Below are positions 35,321-45,900 of a stretch of 55,276 nucleotides of DNA, in pieces. Position 1 is the first letter of the stretch. Every line of letters starts with the position of its first letter. This stretch comes from Chloroflexota bacterium (GTDB lineage Bacteria > Chloroflexota > Anaerolineae > Anaerolineales > UBA4823), in contig JAKOUW010000260.1 in the NCBI GenBank assembly GCA_029782365.1, positions 1-55,276 on the forward strand, in the 5' to 3' direction. Under the pieces are notes generated by a model. The model saw nothing but the letters and a program-made list of their open reading frames with translations, had not been told where the DNA came from and ran no database searches. Position numbers and translations under genes: made by a program.

Positions 35321-37003
35321 TTATGCGCTGCCCTTGAAGTACCAGACCTGCGCCTGGCCGTGGGGGGTGAGGGCCGGGATGATCGTGGGTTTGAACGCCG
35401 AGGCGTTCGTGCCGTTGGTAACCCACACGCTGATCACATCTTTGTCCCAAAGCTGCTGCATCTTGACATACATTGCAGCGCGTTTCACCGTGTCCAGTTC
35501 AGACCTGGCCTGGGCGTGCAGAGTATCAAAATCTTTGCTGCACCAGCGCATCCAGTTCCACACACCGACCTGGTCGCAGGTGAACCACATGGTCGCCCAG
35601 CCTGGATCGGCGTACATTGAAAAGCCGCTGTTGTACAGCTCGATGTTCTTGCCGTTATCTCCCATCCCGGCCTGCCAGGCAGACGAAGGATCGAGGGCAT
35701 TGATGGTGACGTTGATGCCAACTTCAGCCAGGTTTTGCTGGATGATTTCGGCCTGCGCCTTGTCCTCGGTGCCGGTGGTGGTGGTGTAGGTAAGGTCCAA
35801 CTTGGTCAGGCCAGCTTTGGACAGGAAGTCTTTGGCTTTAGCAACATCGCGTTGGTATTTGGGCGCGTCCTGCCAGTAGCCCAAAACGCCCGGTGGAATG
35901 ATGGCATATTCAGGCTGGGCCTGGCCGAAATAGACCGCCGCCAGGATCTGGTTAACATCGATGCCGTAGCGGATGGCTTCGCGCACATTGATATCGCTCA
36001 GCTTGGGGTTCTCGACGTTCATACCGATCCAGTTGTAGAACAGGGACGGGCGCAGTTCCACTTTGAAGTTCGGGTCGGCTTGGAATTTTTCCACTGAGCC
36101 CAGGGAGATATTGGTGAAATCAATTTCCCCGGCCTGCAGGGCCACTTCAGCAGCCTGGGTATCGGCAATCGGGATGAAATGAACTTCATCATAATAGAAT
36201 GTGGGCCCGTAATATTCGGGGTTGCGCTTCATCACCAGCTTCTGGTTGGGCGTCCAGTTGTCAAAGATGTACGGCCCAGACCCGATCGGGGCCATCTTGG
36301 CCTTGTCCACGCCGACTTCGTCGATGTATTTCTTGCACACGATCCGCCCGCTGTTCACCGGCAGGGTGGAGGTCCAGAGCATAGCGAAAGGTTCTTTCAG
36401 CACGATCTTGCCGTTGTATTTGTCGATCACTTCCACGTGATCCAGCGTAGCCCAGTCGCTTTGATACGGCGACTTATTTTCCGGGTTGGCAATGCGTTCG
36501 AAGGAGAATTTGATATCGTCGGCGGTAACTTCACCGTAACCCTTGTGGAATTTGACGCCTTCTTTGAGCTTGAAGGTCACACTCAAGCCGTCGGCGGCCT
36601 GCTCGATCTTTTCCACCAGGTCATTGGTCCATTCCTCGGAATCAGGCTTTTGATAGATCAGGCCGCTGTATACAATATCGATGACGAAAGTCTCAACACC
36701 GACCATGAACGCCGGATCCACGCCGGGAATATCCCCAGCCAGACGGAATTTCAAGATTTTGGGGCCTGCCGGGGTGGGGGCTGGCGTGTCTGTGGGCACT
36801 ACCACCGCAGTCGGCACGGCGGTAGGCGGGACAGATGTGGGAGCCGCGCCAGCGGTTGGATTGAGAGCGCTGGTCGGAGTTACCTGCGAAGCGCAGGCCG
36901 CCATACCCGCCGTGGCGCCAGCGATACCGAGCAACTTGAGGAATTCACGCCGGGTTATTTTGGAAGACCCCAAGATATTTTGAGATTCATCTTGTGCGGA
37001 CAT
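35321..37003 (-). CDS. peptide-binding lipoprotein of an ABC transporter (family 5)
   Basis: A 560-aa extracytoplasmic solute-binding protein. Residues 16-37 are a twin-arginine signal (TRREFLKLLGIAGA) ending in a lipobox, with Cys37 in MAACAS. A Thr/Pro-rich linker follows. The body has DIVYSGLIYQ, LKEGVKFHKGYGEVTADDIKFS and VREAIRYGIDVNQI, typical of SBP_bac_5. AAGGAG precedes the ATG at 37003. It delivers peptides to the permeases and lies downstream of the hydrolase in the same operon. Export by Tat of a lipoprotein is common in Chloroflexota. Confidence 0.92.
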   Translation of the reverse strand: MSAQDESQNILGSSKITRREFLKLLGIAGATAGMAACASQVTPTSALNPTAGAAPTSVPPTAVPTAVVVPTDTPAPTPAGPKILKFRLAGDIPGVDPAFMVGVETFVIDIVYSGLIYQKPDSEEWTNDLVEKIEQAADGLSVTFKLKEGVKFHKGYGEVTADDIKFSFERIANPENKSPYQSDWATLDHVEVIDKYNGKIVLKEPFAMLWTSTLPVNSGRIVCKKYIDEVGVDKAKMAPIGSGPYIFDNWTPNQKLVMKRNPEYYGPTFYYDEVHFIPIADTQAAEVALQAGEIDFTNISLGSVEKFQADPNFKVELRPSLFYNWIGMNVENPKLSDINVREAIRYGIDVNQILAAVYFGQAQPEYAIIPPGVLGYWQDAPKYQRDVAKAKDFLSKAGLTKLDLTYTTTTGTEDKAQAEIIQQNLAEVGINVTINALDPSSAWQAGMGDNGKNIELYNSGFSMYADPGWATMWFTCDQVGVWNWMRWCSKDFDTLHAQARSELDTVKRAAMYVKMQQLWDKDVISVWVTNGTNASAFKPTIIPALTPHGQAQVWYFKGSA

Positions 37004-37099
37004 ATTTCTCCTTATCGAGAGTCTTGAAGGTTTGAATGGATAGAAAATCAAAATTCACACTGTTCAAATTTGTCAAATCCTGATCCCCGCCGCGCCTGG

Positions 37100-39118
37100 T
37101 CATAACAGCAGGCGGGGAAATGCCTCCTTCCAGGTGCGTTTGAAGAATGGCTGGCCGTCGATATCAACTGCCAGGTCGATATCGATTTGAAACTGATCCG
37201 GCGTGCTGTGAATCGCCGTAAATGCCTGCAAATCAATCCGGCTCTCTGGCCGAATGAGGCTGGCTTTGCCCTCCGCCCGGGCATACGCCTCCGCCGGGTG
37301 GTCGTCGGAGGCGCCGATTTCGGCGAGGGAATTGCTGATGCGGGTGAGGTTAAGCCCGGTGAATTGTGTTTTTCCGCTGTACCCTGTGCGATGGATGGTA
37401 TAGCCTTTGATTAAATCCTGGGTGAACTCATACGTCATGCCGCCGCTCTCATAATCCAGGAAATGAGGCAGTTCCACCGGCTGGCGGAACTGGACCGTGC
37501 TCTGCACCGCTTTCACCTGGTGGACAATGGGCAGGACCACCTGCGAAGGCCGGTCTGCGCCCCAAAACACCTGGTTGGTGGCGGGGAACGGCGAAGGCCA
37601 GACCCAGGGCCAATCAGAAGAGGACACAGACAGGCGAATGCGGTGCCCGGGTTTGAACGTCCAGGAGGTATATTTGAGGGGGATTTCCAGGTGGTACACC
37701 TCGCCTGGAACCAGCGGCGCAGGTGTCTCTTTCCCCGAGCGGCGGGTGGCGTTTAAGATTCCCCGGCAGACCAGCCGCGCAGCGCCATCCGGGGCGATGT
37801 CGACCAGTTTTACGCAGAAAAAAGCCACCTCAGCCGTGGAGGTCACATGCAGGCTTGCCTGCGGCGCGCCCAGGATTTCCAGCGGCTCTACCAGGGCGGG
37901 ACCTGTGAAGGTGAGCGAGCGGTAATCATCGTAAGATTGGTCGCGGGTGATGCCATCGATGCCCATCACAGCGCACCACGGTCCGGCGGCTGTTCCCACG
38001 GTTGCCTTGTATGTGTAAGAGCCTGAGCCTGCCGGCCCAGGGCCGGTATCCGACAGCTCGCCTTCACTGCCCAGGTAGAAGGGCTGCTCCACCACGTCTG
38101 CTGCGGGCCAGTCATCGTAGAAGCGCCATTCACCGGGCATGTTGGTCTCATAATTGATGGGGGCGGCGCCTTCCTGGATGTAGACCGCCAGGCGCGGCTC
38201 GTCCATAATCCCGCTGTCTTCCCCGTTCAACCAATACGCCCACCAGCGGCACATTTCGTGCAGGATATGCATGCCTGGGCCGGGGATGGCATTATTGGGG
38301 CTGGTGTGCATCCAGGGACCGATAATCGCCTTCGTGGGCACCTTCAGGTGTTCCAGCATGTGAAAGGCCGGGTTGGTGTAGCCATCGGCCCAACCGCCGA
38401 TGATCAACACCGGGCATTTGATCAAATTGTAGTCGCGCTTCAGGCTGGCCTGCAACCAGTAGGCGTCTTCGGATGGGTGGCGGAACCAGTTCAAAAGCCA
38501 CGGTTCGTTCCCTTCCAGGCGCTCCTGCCACATCTTCTTCCAGTCCTCCCCGCTGTATTCGGGGATGGGAGGCGTGGCGTTCATCAGCACCATGCCTGCT
38601 GGATACAGCACCTGCTCGATGCCGATCAGGCAGCCGCCGTAATAATGCACATCATCGTTGTAGCGGTCGTCCGTGGCGAACATCGGCGCGATCGCCTTCA
38701 GCGCCGGTGGGTTGTGCATGGCAACCTGAATCGAATTGAAGCCTGTATACGATGCCCCCCACATGCCAACGCTGCCGTTGCACCATGCCTGCCGGCTCAA
38801 CCAGTCGATCACCTGGCAGGCATCGAGCTGTTCCTGGAGTGTGTATTCATCCGACACAGTGCCCTGGGAACTTCCGGTACCGCGGATATCGACCAGCGCG
38901 CCGGCAAAGCCGCGTTCGGCCATGTATTGAAAATAAGCCGACCCGCTGGCTGAAATATCATCTTTACGGTAGGGTATATACTGCAAGATGGCAGGGAACC
39001 GTCCGGGTGCATCGGGCAAGAACAGGTTGGCGGAGACGCACACCCCATCTGACAGAGGAATCCGTACATTTACTAACTGCTTGATTGGATAGCGGGGGTG
39101 AAGCAAATCGATTGGCAT
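37100..39118 (-). CDS. CocE/NonD family hydrolase (X-Pro dipeptidyl-peptidase-like)
   Basis: A 672-aa alpha/beta hydrolase with a C-terminal jelly-roll domain. Nucleophile Ser123 is in MWGASYTGF. FVDIRGTG-like ALVDIRGTGSSQG precedes it. The C-terminal part carries RLSVSSSDWPWVWPSP, typical of CocE/PepX. Members cleave X-Pro dipeptides, esters or beta-lactam side chains. No signal peptide is seen, so it acts in the cytoplasm, perhaps on substrates brought in by the adjoining transporter. CGGAG precedes the ATG at 39118. It is the first gene of the operon and divergent from the GntR gene. Confidence 0.9.
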   Translation of the reverse strand: MPIDLLHPRYPIKQLVNVRIPLSDGVCVSANLFLPDAPGRFPAILQYIPYRKDDISASGSAYFQYMAERGFAGALVDIRGTGSSQGTVSDEYTLQEQLDACQVIDWLSRQAWCNGSVGMWGASYTGFNSIQVAMHNPPALKAIAPMFATDDRYNDDVHYYGGCLIGIEQVLYPAGMVLMNATPPIPEYSGEDWKKMWQERLEGNEPWLLNWFRHPSEDAYWLQASLKRDYNLIKCPVLIIGGWADGYTNPAFHMLEHLKVPTKAIIGPWMHTSPNNAIPGPGMHILHEMCRWWAYWLNGEDSGIMDEPRLAVYIQEGAAPINYETNMPGEWRFYDDWPAADVVEQPFYLGSEGELSDTGPGPAGSGSYTYKATVGTAAGPWCAVMGIDGITRDQSYDDYRSLTFTGPALVEPLEILGAPQASLHVTSTAEVAFFCVKLVDIAPDGAARLVCRGILNATRRSGKETPAPLVPGEVYHLEIPLKYTSWTFKPGHRIRLSVSSSDWPWVWPSPFPATNQVFWGADRPSQVVLPIVHQVKAVQSTVQFRQPVELPHFLDYESGGMTYEFTQDLIKGYTIHRTGYSGKTQFTGLNLTRISNSLAEIGASDDHPAEAYARAEGKASLIRPESRIDLQAFTAIHSTPDQFQIDIDLAVDIDGQPFFKRTWKEAFPRLLL

Positions 39119-39696
39119 ACACTCGCTCCGTGCACATTCGTCATCAGCCAGGCCCGGCCGCTGCAAGTGACAGCAGGCCTGGTTTGAAATCAATGGCTTC
39201 CATCGGCGAACCGAGCCAACATGGTCGATCGAGCTGTGAGGGATGATTTCCGCATCTCACTAACCTGGCTTTGGCGCTGCCGAACGGAATTAGGCTTTAC
39301 ACTGGGCATCTATTTCATTCTTGCCAGATCGGCTGCAGCATTCAGGTTGGTGGTTGAGGCTTTGCACATCACAACAGGTGTCGCGCATGATCAGATCCTG
39401 ACAAAATATGGAGTTGTTGTTCAATAAAAGGGAAACTAAACGCTGCAGTGAGCGGCTAATCGTAGTATATCACAGAACATGATAAATATATTAGATGATC
39501 AATGAGATATTAAAGAAATATTTCAAAATGCAAATACTGGCAAAAAAACCACTCATCGTGGTATATAATGATTGTCAGACGGCTGTAACGTTGCGATGGC
39601 AGCCTGGCCTATGGATTGTTTTCGTCACAGCCCAATTTGTCCTGATCATGTAAATTGCTGGGTGGATGTGGGAAAGATATGCGAAGGAACGAAAAG
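39119..39696. promoter_or_regulatory. divergent intergenic region between hydrolase operon and GntR gene
   Basis: This stretch of 578 bp has no convincing gene. The part from about 39430 to 39660 is clearly AT-rich, with a TATAAT at 39564-39569 facing the GntR gene, about 128 bp from its ATG. I could not pair it with a good -35. Operators of the regulator are expected here. Confidence 0.5.
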
Positions 39697-40356
39697 ATGA
39701 AGAAAATCGAGGCGAATAATGAGGCGATTTACAAAGAGCTGCGCCGGTCGATTATCATGGGGCACCTCAAGCCCGGCGAGCGCTTGAACATCGAAGCGCT
39801 GGCTGGAAAATACCAGACAAGCATTACGCCCGTGCGCGATGCCATTCAAAGGCTCAGCCACGAAGAATTGGTCACGGTCAGGCCGCGTTTTGGCTATTTT
39901 GTGACGCACATCACGCTGAAGAAGCTGACCGACATGCTGGACCTGCGCCTTATTCTGGAGGTGGCGGCGGTGGAGCGAGCTGCAGAGCGGATTACCCTGG
40001 CTGAAATCCATGCCATGCGCCATGTCCACGCCGGTTATACCGGCGATGACGATGTTTCTTACGATCGGTACACAGACGAAAACCGCCGCTTTCACTATTT
40101 ATTGGCTGAAGCCTCTGGCAACCATGAACTCGCCAACCTGCTTGGCCATGTGCATGATACCCTGGCGCGTTTTATGGTGATTCGCCATGCCGGAGAAACC
40201 CAGCCTGTCAACCACACCCGGATCGTGGATGCGCTGGCTAACCAGGATGTTGCTTGTGCTCGCCAGGCGATTATTGAAGAGGTCGAAGCCTCGCGCAAGG
40301 CAATCCTGGCCAAAGTCCTGGAAGATGAATCTGGCTCGTGGGAGATCGGCTTGTAG
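39697..40356 (+). CDS. GntR-family transcription regulator (FadR/FCD subfamily)
   Basis: A 219-aa protein. The N-terminal winged helix reads YKELRRSIIMGHLKPGERLN and TSITPVRDAIQRLSHEELV; the all-helical FCD ligand domain follows, with metal-binding-type residues in DENRRFHYLLAEASGN and HTRIVDAL. GAAGGAAC lies before the ATG at 39697; an ATG at 39679 is an alternative. The divergent position suggests that it controls the hydrolase-transporter operon and senses a small carboxylate or peptide. Confidence 0.9.
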   Translation: MKKIEANNEAIYKELRRSIIMGHLKPGERLNIEALAGKYQTSITPVRDAIQRLSHEELVTVRPRFGYFVTHITLKKLTDMLDLRLILEVAAVERAAERITLAEIHAMRHVHAGYTGDDDVSYDRYTDENRRFHYLLAEASGNHELANLLGHVHDTLARFMVIRHAGETQPVNHTRIVDALANQDVACARQAIIEEVEASRKAILAKVLEDESGSWEIGL

Positions 40357-40763
40357 CGATCTGTGGATCGGCTCACACCGCAGAACAACGGATCAAACAG
40401 AATTTCAATGTAAGCCGTCAGCAGGGCCGCGTGGGAATAGAATCCCTTCTGTGTTCATATTGTATAGTATAAAATCACAGTAAGGATTGATAAAGTGGCT
40501 ATGACTGCATCAAAATTGCATTTCTGCGCGCCAATCCCGCCTTGGCCTTGAGCGTGTCTGGCGGCCTGCCGCCGCCAGACCATCCCTGTCTGGTCTTTCT
40601 GCCGCTGGTCAGGCAAGTCTGAACCAATACCCGCGCCAAATGGGAATGTGTTGCGGGCGGTTCACTTGCCGCTGCCAATTGCCCAACACCTTCACCTCTC
40701 TCTCACCTGAAATCAATCCAATGGGTGTATAACCAATGTATCCCAACCTGTGGAGAGAAATTC
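40357..40763 (+). promoter_or_regulatory. intergenic region with alternative hairpins
   Basis: No gene is visible. GTCTGGCGGC (40556-40565) pairs perfectly with GCCGCCAGAC (40571-40580). The CCAGAC of the second arm can instead pair with GTCTGG at 40588-40593, which is followed by a T-rich stretch. The two stems exclude each other. This could be the end of the GntR transcript or an attenuator for the following genes. Confidence 0.4.
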
Positions 40764-41426
40764 ATGGTGAAAAACGTAATTTCCCTGCGCTCCATCTCGG
40801 CCTGGGCGGGGGTGGCAGGGCCGCTCATCTTTGTTGGCGTCTTCACCCTGGAAGGCGCCGCCCGCCCCGGGTACGACGCCAGCAGTATGTTCATCAGCGC
40901 CCTGTCGCTCGGCGAGCGCGGCTGGCTGCAAATCCTCAATTTCATGCTGCTCGGCGCGCTGCTCTTCCTTTTCAGCCGCCGCCTGGCGGCCGAATTCCCC
41001 AGCGGCAGGGCCTCTCGCTGGGGCCTGGCCCTGTTCTACCTGCTGGCCGGCTTGTTCTTCATCTCCGGCCCGTTCGTCATGGACCCGGCCGGCACACCGC
41101 AAACCGAGATGAGCCTGCACGGCCTGGTGCACGGCCTGGCCGGCGGGATCGTCTTCCTGGTGATGCCGATTGTCATGTTCGTCTTTCTGCGCCGCTTCCT
41201 GGCCGAGCCGGGCTGGCGCGGTTTTGGTTGGTTCACCCTGGCGCTGGGGATGGTGGAGGCGGGCGCGGTGCTGTTCTTCACGCTGGTTTCGAAAAGCCCC
41301 AGCCTGTCGGCGTCTTTCGCCGCGCAGATCGGGCTGGTCCAGCGCCTGGCGCTTGAGCCGTTCATGCTCTGGCTGCTGCTGTTCGCGGTACAATTGGTGG
41401 GGATCGACCGCCAGCGCGCCCTGTGA
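40764..41426 (+). CDS. DUF998 membrane protein
   Basis: A 220-aa protein with six predicted membrane helices. The start AGVAGPLIFVGVFTLEG and the following RPGYDASSMFISALSLGERG are characteristic of DUF998. Function is unknown. GGAGAG precedes the ATG at 40764. It begins a same-strand run with the acetyltransferase and MDR genes, with gaps of 22 and 11 bp, so they may be one transcript. Confidence 0.85.
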   Translation: MVKNVISLRSISAWAGVAGPLIFVGVFTLEGAARPGYDASSMFISALSLGERGWLQILNFMLLGALLFLFSRRLAAEFPSGRASRWGLALFYLLAGLFFISGPFVMDPAGTPQTEMSLHGLVHGLAGGIVFLVMPIVMFVFLRRFLAEPGWRGFGWFTLALGMVEAGAVLFFTLVSKSPSLSASFAAQIGLVQRLALEPFMLWLLLFAVQLVGIDRQRAL

Positions 41427-41448
41427 CGCCTGTCGGGAAAGGTTTTTA

Positions 41449-41877
41449 ATGGTAGCTGAAATCATCTATACGATGGACATGGCCCAGGTGGACTGGGTCG
41501 AGATGAAAGAGTCTGTGCAGCGCGACGACTTCGATAACGGCCGCACGCCGGCGCAGCTGCGCCTGTCGTTTGAGAACAGTTATGCCGCGGTGGTGGCCTA
41601 TGCCGGCGAGCGCATCGTGGGCAGCGCGCGCGTTCTTTCGGATGGAGTGGGCAACGCTTACCTGGTGGATGTCTGGACGCTCAGCGCGCACCGCCGGCAG
41701 GGCATCGCCTCCTCGATGATCCGCCGCCTGATGGAGCGCCTGCCCGGCCAGCACATTTACCTGCAAACCGACCACGCCATGGGGCTGTACCAGTCGTTGG
41801 GTTTCACGGAGCAGCCCACCGGCATGAGCGTCATCGTCGGGCAGTACTTGCAAAACGAGACAGCCCGGCTGAGCTGA
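41449..41877 (+). CDS. GNAT family N-acetyltransferase
   Basis: A 142-aa acetyltransferase. VGSARVLSDGVGNAYLVDVWTL forms the central strands and AHRRQGIASSMIRRLM is the acetyl-CoA motif A (R/Q-x-x-G-x-G/A). The C-terminal LYQSLGFTEQPTGM fits the fold. GGGAAAGG precedes the ATG at 41449. A longer frame overlaps the DUF998 gene and is rejected. The substrate is unknown. Confidence 0.9.
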   Translation: MVAEIIYTMDMAQVDWVEMKESVQRDDFDNGRTPAQLRLSFENSYAAVVAYAGERIVGSARVLSDGVGNAYLVDVWTLSAHRRQGIASSMIRRLMERLPGQHIYLQTDHAMGLYQSLGFTEQPTGMSVIVGQYLQNETARLS

Positions 41878-41888
41878 ACCGCCAACCC

Positions 41889-42869
41889 ATGCAAGCCGCC
41901 ATCTGGACTCAGTACGGCCCTCCGGAGGTGCTGGAGCTGCGCGACATCCCCTGCCCTCTGCCCCGGCATAACGAAGCGCTGATCCGCGTGCACGCCGCCA
42001 CGGTCACTCTGGGCGACTGCGAACTGCGCGCCATGCGCGGCCCTCTGGCCCTCACCACGGCCTTCCGCCTGTACACCGGCCTGGCGAAGCCAACGCGCCT
42101 GAAGATTTTGGGACAAGAGCTGGCCGGCGTGGTGGAGGCGGTGGGCAACGGCGTAACGCGCTTCCAGGCGGGCGATGCGGTCTTTGCGCCCTGCCTGCTG
42201 CGCCTGGGGGCGTATGCCGAATACGCCTGCCTGCCCGAGCGCTATCTGGTGCGCAAGCCCGATTTCATCAGCTTCGAACAGGCCGCCACCCTGCCCACCG
42301 GCGGGATCAACGGCCTGCATTTCCTGCGCGCCGGCGAGGTGCGCGCCGGTCAGCGCATCCTGATCAGCGGCGCCGGCGGCAGCATCGGCACTTACGCAGT
42401 GCAGATCGCCCGCGCCCTGGGCGCCGACGTGGCCGCCGTGGACAGCGCCGGCAAGCTGGCCATGCTGGCCGGGCTGGGCGCGGCCCTGGTCATCGATTAT
42501 CGCCGGGAAGATTTCACCCGCCGCTCGGAGCAGTACGATGTGATCATCGACGTGGCCGGCAAATGCCCGTTTGGGCGCAGCGTGCGCGCCCTCAAACCGG
42601 GCGGCCGCTTCGTGCTGGGCAACCCCAGCCTGTCTGCCCGCCTGCAGGCGCGCTGGAGCCGCCTGCCGCAGGGCAAGCGCGCCATAGTGGCGCTGGCGCC
42701 TTTCAAAGATGAATATTACACATCCCTGCTGGAGCTGATCCAGGCTGGCCGGCTGGCCCCGGTGATCGACCGGCGTTACCCGCTGTCCCAGATCGTGGAG
42801 GCGCACCGCTACGTGGACAGCGGCGAGAAAAAAGGGAATGTGGTGATCACCCTGATTTCAGAGGAATGA
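41889..42869 (+). CDS. zinc-independent alcohol dehydrogenase-like (MDR) oxidoreductase
   Basis: A 326-aa MDR protein. It starts MQAAIWTQYGPPEVLEL, has GQELAGVVEAVGNGVTRF and GDAVFA, and a Rossmann segment with ILISGAGGSIGTYAVQIA. The Cys and His zinc ligands of classical alcohol dehydrogenases are not evident, so quinone-reductase-like activity with NAD(P)H is likely. It starts 11 bp after the acetyltransferase. Confidence 0.9.
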   Translation: MQAAIWTQYGPPEVLELRDIPCPLPRHNEALIRVHAATVTLGDCELRAMRGPLALTTAFRLYTGLAKPTRLKILGQELAGVVEAVGNGVTRFQAGDAVFAPCLLRLGAYAEYACLPERYLVRKPDFISFEQAATLPTGGINGLHFLRAGEVRAGQRILISGAGGSIGTYAVQIARALGADVAAVDSAGKLAMLAGLGAALVIDYRREDFTRRSEQYDVIIDVAGKCPFGRSVRALKPGGRFVLGNPSLSARLQARWSRLPQGKRAIVALAPFKDEYYTSLLELIQAGRLAPVIDRRYPLSQIVEAHRYVDSGEKKGNVVITLISEE

Positions 42870-42925
42870 CGTGCTGAGGAACTGGCGGTCTGCGCATAGA
42901 CACGATTGAGTCGCTCTGAAGACAA

Positions 42926-45900
42926 TTATTTCGCCTTGTGAGCCGGGAACACCAGGCTGACTTTCGTCCCGTTCTCTCGCTCGATGCTCACCTTGCCGTC
43001 CAACTGCTTAACCAATATGTGGATGAGCTGCATGCCGAAGCCGTGAGGCTCGCTGTTTGGCTCGATTTCCGGCATGCCGACGCCGTTATCCCGAAAGACA
43101 ATCTGCACGGCGCCGTTCTGCGCGCTGGCTTCAACGGCGATCACCCCGGACCGGCGCCCACTGAAGGCATATTTCATGGCATTGGTGGTCAGTTCATTTA
43201 ACAAAATGCCCAGCGGTGGGATGTCGGCTGGTTCCAGGAAGACCGGCTCAATGTGCGTGCGCAGTTCGATCGTCCCGCGGTTAGGAAACAGGTCGATCAC
43301 CCGCTGTAACAAGGCCGGGATATACACCTGCAAAGAAACCTGGCTGGAATACTGGTCGCGGTACAGGTTGTCGTACATGACCATCATGCTCTGCACGCGG
43401 CCGGTGGCGTCTTGCAGGGCGGTCTTGGTGGCGTCGTTCACCTCCGCGTTGGACTGCAGGCTGAGCAGGCTGGCGATGGTGTTCATATTGTTTTTGACAC
43501 GGTGGTGCACCTCGCGCAGCAAAAGCTCTTTCTCCTGCAAGAGGGAGGCCACCTCTTTTTCCGCTTGCTTGCGCTGGCTGATATCTTCAAAGATAAAGAA
43601 GCACCCCAGATATGCATCCTGCCCGGTGCGGATCTGGGTGCTGAAGCGCCGGATGGTGTGCTGGCTCTTGAACGCGATTTCATCTTCTTGCACCTGGAAA
43701 TGATCGGCGTTTTCCAGGGTTTTAAAAGAAGCCAGGAAAGCCTGAGGGTCGGCAGTCTGCGGAGCGCACAGCGCCAAGACTTCATGGTGTTTCAGTTCGC
43801 CGCGCGCCAGCCGCTGGCTGTGCTGTTCCAATCCCCAGATCTCGCAGAAGCGCTGGTTGAAGTACAACACGGCGTCGGTGGTGTTATCCGCCACGTAAAA
43901 GCCGAGCGGCGATGAATTGGCCATCGAAGCCAGCAGAGCCTGGTTCCAGCGCAGGTCTTCCTCGTAGCGTTTGATCTCGGTCAGGTCGGTGATGGCGGCG
44001 ATGGTGCCGTCGTACTGGTCGCCGCGCTGGCGGGGCACCGCGCTGATCAAGATAGGCGCGCTTTGGCCGTCGGCGCGCAGGATAAGGGATTCATAGGTGG
44101 CAGATTGGCCTTGCCGGCGGATCTGAGCCTGGCGGGCGAGCTCGGCCTGGGCGGGCGGCGCGGTCACCTCGCGCGGTTTTTTCCCCAGCAGGTCGCCGGC
44201 GTCACGGCCCAGCAGGCGGGCAAACGCCGGGTTGACGAAGATAAAACGCCCGGACGCGTCGGTCACCGTCAGGCCCTGGCCCATCAGGTTCATCACCTGG
44301 TTGGCAAAATCGCGCTCCTGGCGCAGTTCAACTTCGATCTGCTTGCGGAGCGAGATATCGCGATTGCTGGAGCGCCGGCCCAACCAGCGCCCATCCTGCC
44401 CGAACACCGCCTGGCAGTGGTGACTGATCCAGCGCACCTCGCCCTGCGGGGTGAGGATGCGAAAGTCGATCTGCTCATCCTGTTCGCGCATGTCGTGATT
44501 GGCGAGCTGGGTGTGCTCCAGCAGCCTGGCATAATCGTCTGGATGGGCGATTTCCAACAGCAGATTGGGGTTGTGCATGAATTCTTCAGCTTTGCGCCCG
44601 GTGATGCGCTCACAGGAGGGGGAAACGTAGATGAACTCGCCGTCCGGTCCGCGCCAGGTTTCCATGTCGTAAGTGAAATTGGCCACGGTGCGGTATTTCT
44701 CCTCACTCTGGCGCAGGGCGGTCTCGCTGCGTTTGCGCTCGGTGATGTCGAAGAGAATCACCAGGTGCTCGCCGCGGTCGAAGGGCGCGGAGGCCACGGC
44801 GCTGGCGATCACCACGCGCTGGCCGCCGTCCCGGCAGGCGATGTTGACTTCGAACGGTTCAAAGGGCTGGCCCGCCTGCTGGGCGCGCTCCAGGTGCGCC
44901 TGCCAGGTGTCCAGCACCCAACGGCGGTAAAGCGGGTCGGGGTAGGCGCGCGGCCACCACTCGGCCAGGGTGGGGATGTCGCTCAGTGTGTAGCCGAAGG
45001 TGTGAGTGAAGGCCGCGTTCAGATAGGTGATCTTGCCCTGGTCGTCATTCAGGGCGTAAGGCACAGGCGAGGCTTCGATGATGGCGCGGAAGCGGGCTTC
45101 GCCCTGGCGCAAAGCAATCTCCATCTGCTTGCGTTCGGTGATATTGTGCGAACTGCCGATCACCGTTTCGACTTTTCCCTGGCTGTTAATCAGCGGGGTC
45201 AGCCAGGTCTCCAGCCACACTTCGCCGCCCGGAAAGTGGGCGAGCATCTCACCCCGGCGCGGTGCGCCGTTCTCGAAAACGGCTTGCAGTTCGCCCCACT
45301 GCTTTTCCATGTCGTCAGCGGGGAAGAAAACACTCAGCGGCTGGCCAACGATGACCTCCGGCGCGGCGCCCAGGGCGCGGGCCGCCAGGTCGTTCACATA
45401 GCTGATGCGGCCGTCCGGCAGGATGGCATAGACCAGGCTGCCTATGGTGTCGGAGATCGAGTGCAGGCGCATCTCGCTTTCCTTCAGGGCCTGCTGGGTT
45501 TGTTTTTGCTCGCTGATATCGCGGCTGTACGCCGCCAAACGTATGACTCGGCCGGCGCCGTCCAGGATCGGGTAAATGTGGTTCTCCAACCAACGGCCGG
45601 CGCGTTCGTCTTCGAAAACGACCGGCTGGCCGGTGGCGAACACTTTTTGCAGGTGCGGCAGGCGGGCCTGGTTGACATCCGGGGGGAAAATCTCCCACAC
45701 AGAGCGGCCGATGAGTTCTTCACGCGGTTTGGAAAACCGCTGAGCGGCGGCTGTGTTCAGTTCCAGCACCTGCATCTCGGCAGAGAGCAGGAACACCGCA
45801 TCGCTGGCGGCATCCAGCACGGCGTGCAGATTGGCGTCCTTGGTCTGTTCGCGCTGGCGCGCTTCGAACAGGCGGAACGCCATGCGAATGGTGGCGATCA

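Noticed and set aside
39221..39427. A 68-codon plus-strand frame between the hydrolase and the GntR gene
   Set aside because: No SD, no recognisable features, and it lies in the divergent regulatory region.
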